Positions 17,398 through 27,190 are shown, numbered from the stretch's first letter. The stretch is DNA of 64,000 nt from Deltaproteobacteria bacterium (GCA_022710585.1 JAKLGV010000006.1:1-64000), one strand, 5' to 3'. Numbers and translations are program-made. The notes: generated by a model not told the origin, from the letters alone.

Positions 17398-18885
17398 ATG
17401 GCTGGTTTTGCTGAATACGATCAGTATGACGGATTGGGACTGGCTCAACTTGTTCGGGAAAAAAAGATTTCTTCTCCTGAGCTTTGTGAAGAAGCGATCA
17501 AAAGGATCGAAAAAATAAATCCGGCAATCAATGCGGTAGTAACTCCGATGTTTGATATCGGGCGCGAAGCCGCTAAACAACCTATACTTCAAGGGCCGTT
17601 TGCCGGCGTTCCTTTTCTCTTGAAGGATTTAATCGGCGCTTATGCCGGAGTCAGACTCACCTGGGGTTGCCGTGCCTATAAAGATTATATTCCCGATTAT
17701 GACAGCGAACTGGTAAAACGTTTCAAAAGATCCGGCTTGATTACCCTGGGAAAAACCAATACGCCGGAATTCGGTTTAATGGGCATAACGGAACCGGAAT
17801 TGTTCGGTCCGACGCGTAATCCATGGAATTTGGAAAGAACTTGTGGCGGATCGAGCGGAGGTTCGGCTGCGGCTGTGGCCGCGGGTATCGTACCTTTAGC
17901 TTCCGGGGGTGATGGCGGCGGGTCTATTCGCATTCCGGCTTCTTACTGCGGACTTTTCGGATTGAAACCGACGCGCGGTCGCACACCGACGGGACCGAAA
18001 TTCGGCAAGCTTTGGCAGGGTGCTACCGTCGAACATGTCTTGACTCGTTCGGTACGCGACAGCGCCGCGATTCTTGACGCAATTGCCGGGGCGGATCCCG
18101 GCGCGCCCTATGTCATCAAATCTCCGGCAAGACCCTACAGTGAAGAAATTACGCAAGACCCCGGTTCCCTGAAAATTGCCTTTAATACCGAATCTCCCCT
18201 GGGGACGGGAACTCATGAGAATTGTAAAAATGCTGTCCTGAAGACAGTCAGGTTACTGGAAGACTTGGGGCACAAGGTCGAAGAAGCCAAACCGGACATT
18301 GACGGTGTCAAATTGGCTCACACCTATTTTATCCTGTATTTCGGCGAAAATGGCGCGGATATCAAATTAGCCGAATCCGTCCTGGGGAAAAAAGTCAGCA
18401 GAAAAGATTTTGAAATCACCACATGGTTTTTCGGCAAGCTTGGTCACTGTTACAGCGCGGCGGACTTTGTGGAAGCCATGCGGGAATGGGACACAGCGGC
18501 AAGAGTGATGGGACATTTTCATCAAAAATACGATTTATATCTAACTCCGACGGTGGCATATCCAGCAGCAAAAATAGGAGAGCTTCTGCCGAAATCGTAT
18601 GAAAAGGTCGCTATGGAAATCATCAGCTTTTTGGGATTGGGTTCACTGGCCAAAGCTTCAGGAATGGTCAGTCAAATCGCCATCCAGACACTTGCCAAGA
18701 CACCTTTTACCCAGTTGGCCAATTTTACCGGTCAGCCGGCGGTCAGTGTGCCTCTGCATTGGGATGAGAATGATATGCCTTGCGGAGTCCAGTTTATTGG
18801 GCCTTTCGGTGATGAAGCTACGCTGTTTCAACTGGCAGCCCAACTGGAGAAAGCACAACCGTGGTTTAATAAACGACCTCAATAA
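17398..18885 (+). CDS. amidase signature family hydrolase
   Basis: 495 residues. The Ser-cisSer-Lys machinery is readable: Lys in [13 protein letters not shown] (about 79), and the Gly/Ser-rich core [20 protein letters not shown] followed by [25 protein letters not shown] (in two pieces, about 153-200). Enzymes of this family cleave carboxamides, fatty-acid amides or act in GatA-type transamidation; with no GatB/C nearby and 495 residues it is a stand-alone amidase. GGGAGG precedes the ATG. It continues the same strand cluster 57 bp after the FGGY kinase and is followed by an acyl-CoA synthetase, so release of a fatty acid from an amide is conceivable but unproven. Confidence 0.88.
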   Translation: MAGFAEYDQYDGLGLAQLVREKKISSPELCEEAIKRIEKINPAINAVVTPMFDIGREAAKQPILQGPFAGVPFLLKDLIGAYAGVRLTWGCRAYKDYIPDYDSELVKRFKRSGLITLGKTNTPEFGLMGITEPELFGPTRNPWNLERTCGGSSGGSAAAVAAGIVPLASGGDGGGSIRIPASYCGLFGLKPTRGRTPTGPKFGKLWQGATVEHVLTRSVRDSAAILDAIAGADPGAPYVIKSPARPYSEEITQDPGSLKIAFNTESPLGTGTHENCKNAVLKTVRLLEDLGHKVEEAKPDIDGVKLAHTYFILYFGENGADIKLAESVLGKKVSRKDFEITTWFFGKLGHCYSAADFVEAMREWDTAARVMGHFHQKYDLYLTPTVAYPAAKIGELLPKSYEKVAMEIISFLGLGSLAKASGMVSQIAIQTLAKTPFTQLANFTGQPAVSVPLHWDENDMPCGVQFIGPFGDEATLFQLAAQLEKAQPWFNKRPQ

Positions 18886-19068
18886 GACAAAAAGATCACG
18901 TCTTGGAAAACGATGATGGTCCCTTGATTTCAAAAGAATAACTTAAGGATGATCTTTCAACGAAAATATTTTAGACTAACGATCAAAAAAATGCTAACTG
19001 GTAGACCTCTTAAAAAATCCGCCCGAAATCAAATTTCCCGCGTGAAAATAAAATGAAGGAGTTTTTGT

Positions 19069-20868
19069 ATGAGTAAATTTTCATTGGACAAGCCCGACAA
19101 TTTGGTTGATTGGTGGGCGGAAAGCGTAACCAGATTTGCCGATAGAAAATTGTTCGGCAACAAAAACAAGAACGGCGTTTACGAATGGGTGACCTATAAA
19201 GAAATCGGCAAACGCATTGATAATTTGCGTTCCGGTCTGGTGCAGCTCGGCATCGGCAAAGAAGATGTCGTCGGCATCATTGCCAATAACCGCATGGAGT
19301 GGCCGGTTGCCGCTTTTGCCACCTGGGGATGCCTTGCCCGTTTCGTCCCCATGTATGAAGCGGAACTGGTTCAGGTATGGAAATACATCATTGCGGACAG
19401 CGGGATAAAAGTCCTTTTCGTCTCTCAACCGGAGATATATGAAAAAGTAAAAGATTTCCCGAAAGAAATTCCGACGCTCAAGCACATCTTTGTCATCGAC
19501 TCCGACGCGGAGAATTCGATGGCCGCGCTGGAAAAGAAAGGATCGGCAAAACCCGTTGCTCCGAAGAGTCCTCATGCCGAAGATGTTGCCGAACTCATCT
19601 ATACGTCAGGGACGACCGGCAATCCCAAAGGCGTATTGCTGATGCACATGAATTTTACCAGCAATGCACATGCCGGCCTTAAACTTTATCCGGAACTTCT
19701 GGAAAATGACGTTGTTACTCTGACGATTCTCCCGTGGGCTCATACTTTTGGCCAGTCCGCCGAATTGTTTGCTATTATCCGTCTGGGCGGGGCAATGGGG
19801 CTTATCGAAAGCACGAAAACGATTGTCAATGATATCGTTCAGGTCAGACCTACCTTTTTAGTTGCCGTTCCTACCGTTTTTAACCGCATTTACGACGGTC
19901 TGAGGAATAAAATGGATCAGACAGGAGGCCTTGCCAAAGCTTTGTTTGTGATGGGTGTCGAAGCCGCCAAGAAAAAAAGGGAACTCGCGGAAAAAGACCA
20001 GTCCGATTTTATAAACGATCTCAAATTTAAATTCGCGGATAAAATTGTTTTTAAGAAAATCAAAGAACGGATGGGCGGCAGACTGATCGGCGCTATGACC
20101 GGCAGCGCTGCCATGAATATTGAAATATCTAAATTCTTTTTCGACATCGGCATTCCCATTTACGACTGTTACGGACTTACTGAAACGTCGCCCGGCGCCA
20201 CCATGAACGGTTCACTGGCCTACCGGCTGGGCAGCGTCGGCAGAGCCATCGACAAGGTCAAAATTGTCATCGACAATTCAGTGGTTGAAAAAGGCGCAAG
20301 CGACGGTGAAATTATCATTTACGGTCCCAACGTCATGAAGGGCTATCACAACCGGCCCGAAGACACCAAAGCGGCAATTACTCCGGACGGAGGTTTTCGC
20401 ACCGGAGACCGGGGTCGCCTGGACGAGGACGGATACCTTTATATTACCGGACGCATCAAAGAACAGTACAAACTGGAAAACGGCAAATTCTGCTTCCCGG
20501 TTTCGCTGGAAGAAAACATCTGTCTGGCTTCCTTCGTGCAGCAGGCTCTGGTTTACGGAGCAGGACGGCCCTATAATATCTGCATCATCGTTCCCGATTT
20601 CGATGTCCTGCTGCATTATGCCAAAGAAAAGGGACTGCCGACGGATGTCAAAACACTGGTTGAGCGTCAGGATATTATGGATATGATTGGTGGAGCTGTT
20701 ACCAATCAGTTGAAGGGCAAGTTCGGTGGTTATGAAATTCCGAAAAAATTCATTATCCTTCCTGAACCGTTCAGTCTGGATAACGGCACCTTAACACAGA
20801 CGATGAAACTGAAACGTAAAGTTGTTCTGGAAAGACTTAACGACAAAATTGAAGCACTTTATCAATAG
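19069..20868 (+). CDS. long-chain acyl-CoA synthetase (AMP-forming)
   Basis: Activates fatty acids with ATP and CoA through an acyl-adenylate. The 599-residue ANL-superfamily protein has the P-loop YTSGTTGNPKG (about 179-189), YDCYGLTETSPG (A5), FRTGDRGRLDEDGYLYITGR (A7-A8) and a C-terminal domain ending in TQTMKLKRK, where the catalytic Lys is expected. The length and the long linker resemble FadD15/long-chain types. GAAGGAG is 8 nt upstream of the ATG. It lies 183 bp after the amidase, far enough to have its own promoter, though none is clear. As last gene of the cluster it could supply acyl-CoA for lipid synthesis or for syntrophic beta-oxidation. Confidence 0.92.
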   Translation: MSKFSLDKPDNLVDWWAESVTRFADRKLFGNKNKNGVYEWVTYKEIGKRIDNLRSGLVQLGIGKEDVVGIIANNRMEWPVAAFATWGCLARFVPMYEAELVQVWKYIIADSGIKVLFVSQPEIYEKVKDFPKEIPTLKHIFVIDSDAENSMAALEKKGSAKPVAPKSPHAEDVAELIYTSGTTGNPKGVLLMHMNFTSNAHAGLKLYPELLENDVVTLTILPWAHTFGQSAELFAIIRLGGAMGLIESTKTIVNDIVQVRPTFLVAVPTVFNRIYDGLRNKMDQTGGLAKALFVMGVEAAKKKRELAEKDQSDFINDLKFKFADKIVFKKIKERMGGRLIGAMTGSAAMNIEISKFFFDIGIPIYDCYGLTETSPGATMNGSLAYRLGSVGRAIDKVKIVIDNSVVEKGASDGEIIIYGPNVMKGYHNRPEDTKAAITPDGGFRTGDRGRLDEDGYLYITGRIKEQYKLENGKFCFPVSLEENICLASFVQQALVYGAGRPYNICIIVPDFDVLLHYAKEKGLPTDVKTLVERQDIMDMIGGAVTNQLKGKFGGYEIPKKFIILPEPFSLDNGTLTQTMKLKRKVVLERLNDKIEALYQ

Positions 20869-20898
20869 AGTGTTGCCATCAAAAAAATAAATTTTTAT

Positions 20899-20934
20899 GC
20901 TGGTTCAATCCCGACAAGTCGGGATTGAACCAGC
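20899..20934. terminator. perfect 17-bp inverted repeat downstream of acyl-CoA synthetase gene
   Basis: Arms GCTGGTTCAATCCCGAC and GTCGGGATTGAACCAGC pair perfectly around a 2-bp AA centre. It lies 30 bp after the acyl-CoA synthetase stop. There is no T-run on the plus-strand 3' side, while on the other strand the hairpin is followed by an A/T-rich stretch ending in seven T. It may end transcription of the cluster, but could equally be a repeat or a binding site. Confidence 0.5.
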
Positions 20935-21147
20935 TTCAGGAATCGCCTCTCAACGGGAGAAGTCAAAATCAAGCTTCCGTCAGCTTCCTTCATTTGAAAA
21001 TTTGAAATCTGAAGTAAAATCAATATGAAAGCAAAAGCAAAAACGACTGGTAAATTCCTTCAGAATCGGATAGAAATACACGTTTAAAAATTAGCCCTTT
21101 AACGGAGTGCTTCGGCATCAAAAAAACAAGGGTTTCAGGAGTTTGTT

Positions 21148-21993
21148 ATGTCTTCAGAAAAGAAAAATTCTAAGTTCCGCGGCGCATCCAAGTATGTTCT
21201 GGATGATGAACTGGCGGAAATCGTCAATGTTTCCATGTCCCTGGAAATGCCTCTCCTTCTCAAAGGAGAACCGGGCACGGGAAAAACCATGCTGGCGCAT
21301 GCTATTGCAGAAAGTCTGCAAATGCCCCTTATTATCCTTAATGTGAAATCCAGTATGAAGCTGATTGAAGCTTTGTATCAGTATGACACGCTGACCCGTC
21401 TCAATGACAGCCGCTTTGGCGATTCCAAGCGGGATGTGAGCAATATCGAGGCGTATATCAAAATGGGCAAGATCGGTCAGGCTTTTACGGCCGATAAAAG
21501 GACGATCCTGCTGATCGACGAAATCGACAAGGCGGATACGGATTTTCAGGACGACATGCTGGATGTCCTCGACCAGATGCAGTTTGATATTATCGAAATC
21601 GACAAAACCATCAAAGCCAAACACCGTCCGGTCATTATCATCACGTCCAATGCCAAGAAGGATCTTTCCGACCCATTCCTCGGGCGCTGCAATTTTCACC
21701 ATATCGCCTTTCCCAATCAGGATATCATGCGTCGGATCGTGGACGTTCATTTCCCCAACCTGGATGAGGAAATGGTGGATGTCACGATCAGCACATTTTA
21801 TCGTCTCCGCGAGGTGCGCGGGGTGGAAAAGAAACCGGCGACGCGGGAATTGATCAACTGGATTCGCGCCCTGAAAAGCGATCCCGACTTTAAACCGAAA
21901 TCCCTGCGGCAGGGACGAGTGCCCTTTCTGGGAATCCTGTTCAAGAAAAGCGCCGACCTTTATCAGGCCGCCCAGCATGTCACCAAGGGATAG
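21148..21993 (+). CDS. MoxR-type AAA+ ATPase
   Basis: 281 residues. Walker A GEPGTGKTML lies near 37-46, and Walker B TILLIDEIDKAD near 118-129. Sensor-1 IITSNAKKDL and the arginine-finger region FLGRCNFHHIAFP follow. MoxR ATPases act as chaperones that insert cofactors or mature complexes together with VWA-domain proteins. The next gene, 16 bp downstream, encodes such a VWA protein, so they should form one functional pair. No classic substrate operon (CO dehydrogenase, methanol dehydrogenase) is adjacent. Confidence 0.92.
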   Translation: MSSEKKNSKFRGASKYVLDDELAEIVNVSMSLEMPLLLKGEPGTGKTMLAHAIAESLQMPLIILNVKSSMKLIEALYQYDTLTRLNDSRFGDSKRDVSNIEAYIKMGKIGQAFTADKRTILLIDEIDKADTDFQDDMLDVLDQMQFDIIEIDKTIKAKHRPVIIITSNAKKDLSDPFLGRCNFHHIAFPNQDIMRRIVDVHFPNLDEEMVDVTISTFYRLREVRGVEKKPATRELINWIRALKSDPDFKPKSLRQGRVPFLGILFKKSADLYQAAQHVTKG

Positions 21994-22009
21994 GGTTGAG
22001 GTTTGAATT

Positions 22010-23206
22010 GTGTTTGTTGATTTTTTTTATACCTTGAAGGAACGGGGCATCCCGGTCACACCCACGTCTTTTCTTCGTCTGCAAAAAGCCCTGAGTATGG
22101 GGCTTGTTCATTCCCTTGACGACTTTTATACAGCGGCCCGGACCATTCTCGTAAAAAGCGAGCGGTATTTCGATACCTACGATCAGATCTTTGCCCACCA
22201 TTTCAAAGGGGTTTCCCTGTCAGACCCGACAGCGATAGAGTTGTCGCAAATTGCCAAGTCCATGCTTGAAGAGTGGCTGAAAAATCCCGAAGAACTGGCG
22301 GACGCTCTGGGAATCGATAAAAAGAAACTTAAAAATATGACGCCGGAGGAACTGATCAAGTATTTTATGGATCGTTTGAAGGAACAGACTGAGGCTCACC
22401 ACGGCGGCAATAAATGGATTGGAACGGGGGGGACATCCCCCACGGGACATTCCGGCTATCATCCGGGCGGTATGCGCGTCGGCGGGGAATCCAAGAACCA
22501 TTCAGCCATTAAGGTTGCTCTGGATCGGCGTTACCGCGATTACTCCCAGGAAGGGCCGCTCACCCAGGCTCAAATGGGTGAAGCTCTGAAAAGACTGCGG
22601 CGCATGTTGCCAACGGGCCCGAAAGACATAGTGAATGTCGATCAGACCATCTATGAAACCATGCGCAATGCCGGGGAAATCGAAATCATTTTCGATCGCC
22701 GTCTGGCGGACCGCATGAAAGTGATTCTGATGATTGACAACGGCGGCTGGTCCATGGAGCCTTACATTGAAGTTGTGCAGACTCTTTTCCATTATGCCAG
22801 TTCCCAGTTTAAGGATTTAAAGATTTATTTTTTTCACAATACGATTTACGGCCGCGTTTGGGCTGATCCGCAAAGAAACTACAAACCGCAGGAGGTTGAT
22901 GAGTTCACCCGCTGGGATCCTGAGACCCGCCTGATCATTGTGGGAGACGCCAGCATGGCTCCTTATGAGTTGATGCACCCCAATGGCGCCATCTATATCG
23001 ATGCCAAACCGTCCGGCACCAGTATTGAACGCCTGCGATTTCTGGCCAAGACTTTCCGGCATAGTGTCTGGCTGAATCCGATGTCATCCATCGAATGGTA
23101 TTACAGCAGAACCGTGCAGGCCATTGGACAGGTTTTCCCCATGTTTGAATTGACGCTTGACGGTTTGGAAAAAGCGGTGAAATGTCTTGGAGCGAAAGGT
23201 AATTGA
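22010..23206 (+). CDS. CoxE-like VWA-domain protein, partner of MoxR ATPase
   Basis: 398 residues with a GTG start preceded by GGGTTGAGG; an ATG start is not available near the RBS. The N-terminal helical region is followed by a Gly-rich segment (GGNKWIGTGGTSPTGHSGYH, about 130-150) and a von Willebrand A domain from about 230. The MIDAS loop reads MIDNGGWSM (about 241-249) instead of the canonical DxSxS, so metal binding may be altered or lost. The 16-bp gap to the MoxR gene indicates an operon and a MoxR-VWA maturation system. The target complex is not evident. Confidence 0.85.
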   Translation: MFVDFFYTLKERGIPVTPTSFLRLQKALSMGLVHSLDDFYTAARTILVKSERYFDTYDQIFAHHFKGVSLSDPTAIELSQIAKSMLEEWLKNPEELADALGIDKKKLKNMTPEELIKYFMDRLKEQTEAHHGGNKWIGTGGTSPTGHSGYHPGGMRVGGESKNHSAIKVALDRRYRDYSQEGPLTQAQMGEALKRLRRMLPTGPKDIVNVDQTIYETMRNAGEIEIIFDRRLADRMKVILMIDNGGWSMEPYIEVVQTLFHYASSQFKDLKIYFFHNTIYGRVWADPQRNYKPQEVDEFTRWDPETRLIIVGDASMAPYELMHPNGAIYIDAKPSGTSIERLRFLAKTFRHSVWLNPMSSIEWYYSRTVQAIGQVFPMFELTLDGLEKAVKCLGAKGN

Positions 23207-23255
23207 CCAATCATGAAGCGAATGACGATAGAAAAATAGATAAAAGGAAAAGTTA

Positions 23256-24158
23256 ATGATCAGCAGAGACGCGAAAAATGTCATGGATGCGATGTTCAGA
23301 ATGAAAATACCCAACGTCCATGAAATACCGATCGCTATGTGCCGTCAGGGATTGGCGGATTTGATGTCGTTTTCTCCGCCGCCCGATGGATGCGCCATAG
23401 AGGAAGTCAATGCTGGGGGCCCTCCGGCGCTCTGGATCAGGGCCGCAGGCATTCAGGGGCAGGAAACAATTTTTTATCTCCATGGCGGAGGCTACACCAT
23501 GGGGTCGCCATGGACCCACAAAGGTATTACCGGTGTCCTGAGTGAAATGAGTCAGGTCAGGGTTTTATCGGTCGATTATCGTCTTGCTCCCGAAAATCCG
23601 CACCCGGCTGCCGTTGAAGACGCGGTTGCCGCTTATCGCTGGCTGTTGAAACAGGGCGTGCCGGCCAAATCTATTGTCATCGGCGGCGATTCGGCGGGAG
23701 GCGGGCTGACATTTGCGACGATGGTCGCTCTGAAAGAAAAGGGAGAACCTCTCCCGGCCGCGGCCTTCACGATTTCTCCATGGGTTGATCTGTCTGCCGC
23801 CGGAGATACGATGCTGTCCAAAGCAGAGATTGATCCAATGTTTACGGCGTCCAGCATCCGTTACATGGCAGGTCTCTATGCGGACCAGGTTGACTTGCGC
23901 TCACCGCTGATTTCGCCGTTATACGCGGATCTGGCCGGTCTCCCTCCCATCCTGATTCATGTGGGGACACTGGAAATGCTGCACAGCGATTCGTTGCGCA
24001 TGGCCCGGGCGCTCCGGCAAGCCAACGTTCAATGCACGTTGAAGGAATGGGAAAACCTGTTTCATGTCTTTCACTCCGTCGTCAGACTGCCTGAAGCAAA
24101 AAAAGCGACAGCAGAAATTGCTGCTTTCGTTCAACGTCATATCATTAAAAGTTCATAG
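23256..24158 (+). CDS. HSL-family alpha/beta hydrolase (esterase/lipase)
   Basis: 300 residues of the hormone-sensitive-lipase group. The oxyanion motif LHGGGYTMGS lies near 73-82, the nucleophile elbow GGDSAGGGL near 144-152, the acidic residue near HVGTLEMLHSDS, and the catalytic His in NLFHVFHSV near the C-terminus. It likely hydrolyses short-chain esters in the cytoplasm. It starts 49 bp after the VWA gene with AAGGAAAAG before the ATG, so it may be cotranscribed with the MoxR pair. Confidence 0.88.
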   Translation: MISRDAKNVMDAMFRMKIPNVHEIPIAMCRQGLADLMSFSPPPDGCAIEEVNAGGPPALWIRAAGIQGQETIFYLHGGGYTMGSPWTHKGITGVLSEMSQVRVLSVDYRLAPENPHPAAVEDAVAAYRWLLKQGVPAKSIVIGGDSAGGGLTFATMVALKEKGEPLPAAAFTISPWVDLSAAGDTMLSKAEIDPMFTASSIRYMAGLYADQVDLRSPLISPLYADLAGLPPILIHVGTLEMLHSDSLRMARALRQANVQCTLKEWENLFHVFHSVVRLPEAKKATAEIAAFVQRHIIKSS

Positions 24159-24283
24159 CATCTTGATGTGATCCATCAGGCATCATCGCATCCGCCGACG
24201 GATGGCCAAAAGATTGTTGACAGGCCGGGCATCTTTTCATATATTAACGGCGAACCGTTAAAATTTATCATGAGGAGGGGACA

Positions 24284-24649
24284 ATGTCACTCGCACGCAA
24301 AAGCCTTGTTTTGCATAAGGGGAAGCAGGTTACCATTCATGACTATGTAGGCGTCAAGGACGATGAACTGGTACCGACCATCAAGCTTTTGACAGCTGAC
24401 ATCACGAACGGTAAGGAGCACGATATCCTACTGCTCATCGACTTTACGGGATGCACAGCCAGTACAGCCGTGGTTTCTGAATTCAAAAAATCAGCCGTTG
24501 AGGTCAAACCGTTCGTGCGCAAGATCGTTGCCGCCGGAGTTACCGGCATGCAGGCTTTTTTGTTGAGCACACTCAATCGCTTTGCCAATATTCAGGTTGA
24601 TCATTACCCGACGCGCAAAGAAGCTCTCGATCGCATCGCAGAAGCGTAG
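24284..24649 (+). CDS. small SpoIIAA/STAS-like domain protein
   Basis: 121 residues, preceded by GAGGAGGGG. An alternating beta/alpha pattern, with HDILLLIDFTGCTASTAV as a central strand-loop and a closing helix, resembles SpoIIAA-like/STAS folds used as anti-anti-sigma or lipid-binding modules. No phosphorylatable Ser in the classic DxSG motif is evident. The similarity is by pattern only. The next small gene follows 35 bp later. Confidence 0.6.
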   Translation: MSLARKSLVLHKGKQVTIHDYVGVKDDELVPTIKLLTADITNGKEHDILLLIDFTGCTASTAVVSEFKKSAVEVKPFVRKIVAAGVTGMQAFLLSTLNRFANIQVDHYPTRKEALDRIAEA

Positions 24650-24684
24650 CCTCTTGTCCATAGATTATAAAAAGGAAAAAAGCT

Positions 24685-24912
24685 ATGACCATCAAAGAAC
24701 TGTTGGAAAGGTATATCGGAACGGAATGCCACATCCAGTATTTGCCGGACAAATCCATCTTTGTCCGCATTCATATGGGCTATGGCAGGGACATTCTTAT
24801 TGATGTCGGCGAGGATTATATTCTGCTGGAGGATAAATCAGGTACGTCAGACGGCTACTTTACTTTTCCGCTGGCCCATGTGAGCGTCTGCTTCCCCGAA
24901 AAGCCCGAATGA
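24685..24912 (+). CDS. small conserved-looking protein of unknown function
   Basis: 75 residues with AAAAGGAAAA before the ATG. It is predicted to be mostly beta strands (ECHIQYLPD, SIFVRIHMGYG, ILIDVGEDYILLED, FTFPLAHVSVCFP), like an Sm/SH3-type small barrel. I do not recognise the family. It lies directly after the STAS-like gene and converges on nrdJ. Confidence 0.55.
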   Translation: MTIKELLERYIGTECHIQYLPDKSIFVRIHMGYGRDILIDVGEDYILLEDKSGTSDGYFTFPLAHVSVCFPEKPE

Positions 24913-24958
24913 GGCTTTGCGCGTCAGCGGGCCATCAGCTGCGCATCACCGTCAAGGC

Positions 24959-27190
24959 TTAAGCGCATTCACTGTAGCCGCACATGCGGCAAACCACACA
25001 ACCGCCTTCGTGTTCGACGATACCGCCGCAATCCGGGCAGGCGCCTTTACGGAAAACAATTTTGTGATGCTGCACCTTGCCGCCGTTGGCTTCGTTATGC
25101 GATTGAATCGCTTTAGCCACCGCGTCGGCGCAGGACAGAATCTTGTTTTCACCGAAACCGGAATGGGAATGGCACGAAATGCCCTGAAGCTGTTTGATCA
25201 CCTGTCGCGATTGCAGGCCGCTGCGCCAGGCCAGCGATACCATGCGTCCGATGGCTTCGCTCTGAGAGGCCGCGCACCCGCCGGATTTTCCCATCGTGGT
25301 GAACAGTTCAAACAGACCCTTTTCGTCTTCATTAATCGTCACGTAAAGCGGTCCGCATCCGGTCTGCATCTGATAGGTCCATCCTTTGAGGATTTTCGGC
25401 CGTTCGCGTTTGGTGATCGGTTTGTCGCGGTCGACTTCTTCATGAACCGCCGCTTCCTCTTTTTTCCCTTTGCTTAAGACCTGCTGGTCCCGGGAACCGT
25501 CGCGATAAATGGTGACGCCCTTGCAATCCAGCTTATAGGCCAGTTCATAAACGCGGGACACATCCTGGACAGTTGCCTCTTTTTTGAAATTGACGGTTTT
25601 GCTTACGGCGTTGTCGGTATATTTCTGAAAAGCGGCCTGCATTTTGATATGGACTTCCGGCGAAATTTCGTGTGCGGTGACGAAGTAGCCGCGAATATCT
25701 TCGGGAATTTCTTCCATATCATGGATGCTCCCATGGTCTGCAATCCGCTGCATCAGCTCCGGCGAATAGAAGCCGCGCTCTTTGGCGATGGCTTCAAAGT
25801 AGGGATGGACTTCCACCAGAATATCGTTATCCATCACCTGGCGCACGTAGGAAACGGCAAAGAGCGGTTCCACGCCGGAAGAAGAATTGGCGATAATGGA
25901 TATAGTACCGGTCGGGGCGATGGTGGTTACCGTCGCGTTGCGCAGCGGTGGCATCCCTTTCTGATCATAGGCGGAGCCTTTGAAATTCGGGAAGGGACCG
26001 CGCTTTTTGGCCAGATCCTGCGACGCGATGTGTCCCTGATCATTGATAAACTTCATCACTTTTTCGGCCAGTTCAATGGCTTCGTCGGTGTTGTAGGGGA
26101 TTCCCAGTTTAATGAGCATATCCGCCCAGCCCATCACGCCGAGCCCGATTTTACGGTTGGCCGTCGTCATCTCGGCAATCTGCGGCAGCGGATACTTGTT
26201 GACTTCGACAACATTGTCCAGAAAATGTACGGCCAGGTGAACAATTTCCTTCAGCCGCGACCAGTCAATCTTACCTGTCTTGACCATTCTGGCCAGGTTG
26301 ATGGAGCCCAGATTGCAGGATTCATAGGGAAGCAGCGGCTGCTCACCGCAGGGATTGGTCGATTCGATCGCTCCTACAAGAGGCGTCGGATTGTCGCGAT
26401 TCAGCCGGTCGAGAAAGACAATGCCCGGCTCGCCGTTTTCCCAGGCCTGATTGATGATCCGGTTAAACACTTTGCGCGCGTTGAGATGGCCGGCCACCTG
26501 CTGATCGCGCGGGTTGATCAGATCATAATTTTCATCGCGTTCGACGGCTTTCATGAAAGCTTCCGTCAGACCGACGGAGATGTTAAAATTATTTAATTGC
26601 TTTTTATCGGATTTGCACATGATAAAATCCATGATATCCGGATGATCGACCCGCAGAATGCCCATATTGGCGCCGCGCCGGGTTCCGCCCTGTTTGATGG
26701 TCTCGGTTGCCACGTCAAAGACCCGCATAAAAGAAATCGGGCCGCTGGAGATGCCGGTGGTGGTTAGAACAACGTCGTTGGCAGGGCGCAGACGGGAAAA
26801 GGAGAAGCCCGTGCCCCCGCCGGATTTGTGAATAAGGGCGGTGTACTTGACGGCGTCAAATATTTCTTCCATCGAATCGCCCACGGGCAAAACAAAACAG
26901 GCGGATAACTGTCCCAGTTCACGCCCCGCGTTCATTAACGTAGGAGAGTTGGGCAGAAATTCCAAATTTGCCATCATGGCGTAAAAGGCTTCGGCGACTT
27001 TATGCGTATCCGTCTTCTTATTGAACATCTTATCCGCGGAGGCGATGGTATCGGCCACACGCCGGAACATTTCCGAAGGCGTTTCCAGTACGGTTCCTGT
27101 TTTATCGCGTTTCAGATAGCGCCGCTCCAGAACGGTGACGGCATTCCGGGTTAAATCCGGGATGATGGGTGTGAAATTTTTCTTTTCCAT
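24959..27190 (-). CDS. nrdJ: adenosylcobalamin-dependent (class II) ribonucleoside-diphosphate reductase
   Basis: Reduces ribonucleotides to deoxyribonucleotides using a radical generated from adenosylcobalamin, with or without oxygen. The 743-residue protein contains the reductase core signatures NPCGEQPLLPYESCNLGSIN, GGTGFSFSRLRP, KQGGTRRGANMGIL and ATVTTIAPTGTIS. A C-terminal TSCPD-type region and a zinc-ribbon tail CPDCGGIVEHEGGCVVCRMC complete it. Length and tail fit the NrdJ group with a Cys-rich C-terminus. AAAGGAATC precedes the ATG. The promoter carries two NrdR boxes; no cobalamin riboswitch is seen. Confidence 0.96.
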   Translation of the reverse strand: MEKKNFTPIIPDLTRNAVTVLERRYLKRDKTGTVLETPSEMFRRVADTIASADKMFNKKTDTHKVAEAFYAMMANLEFLPNSPTLMNAGRELGQLSACFVLPVGDSMEEIFDAVKYTALIHKSGGGTGFSFSRLRPANDVVLTTTGISSGPISFMRVFDVATETIKQGGTRRGANMGILRVDHPDIMDFIMCKSDKKQLNNFNISVGLTEAFMKAVERDENYDLINPRDQQVAGHLNARKVFNRIINQAWENGEPGIVFLDRLNRDNPTPLVGAIESTNPCGEQPLLPYESCNLGSINLARMVKTGKIDWSRLKEIVHLAVHFLDNVVEVNKYPLPQIAEMTTANRKIGLGVMGWADMLIKLGIPYNTDEAIELAEKVMKFINDQGHIASQDLAKKRGPFPNFKGSAYDQKGMPPLRNATVTTIAPTGTISIIANSSSGVEPLFAVSYVRQVMDNDILVEVHPYFEAIAKERGFYSPELMQRIADHGSIHDMEEIPEDIRGYFVTAHEISPEVHIKMQAAFQKYTDNAVSKTVNFKKEATVQDVSRVYELAYKLDCKGVTIYRDGSRDQQVLSKGKKEEAAVHEEVDRDKPITKRERPKILKGWTYQMQTGCGPLYVTINEDEKGLFELFTTMGKSGGCAASQSEAIGRMVSLAWRSGLQSRQVIKQLQGISCHSHSGFGENKILSCADAVAKAIQSHNEANGGKVQHHKIVFRKGACPDCGGIVEHEGGCVVCRMCGYSECA

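Noticed and set aside
20899..20934. tRNA T-arm-like sequence GGTTCAATCC
   Set aside because: It is one arm of a perfect palindrome; no acceptor, D or anticodon arms are found.
25649..26596. 315-codon plus-strand open frame
   Set aside because: Antisense to nrdJ; composition reflects the complement of the reductase core.
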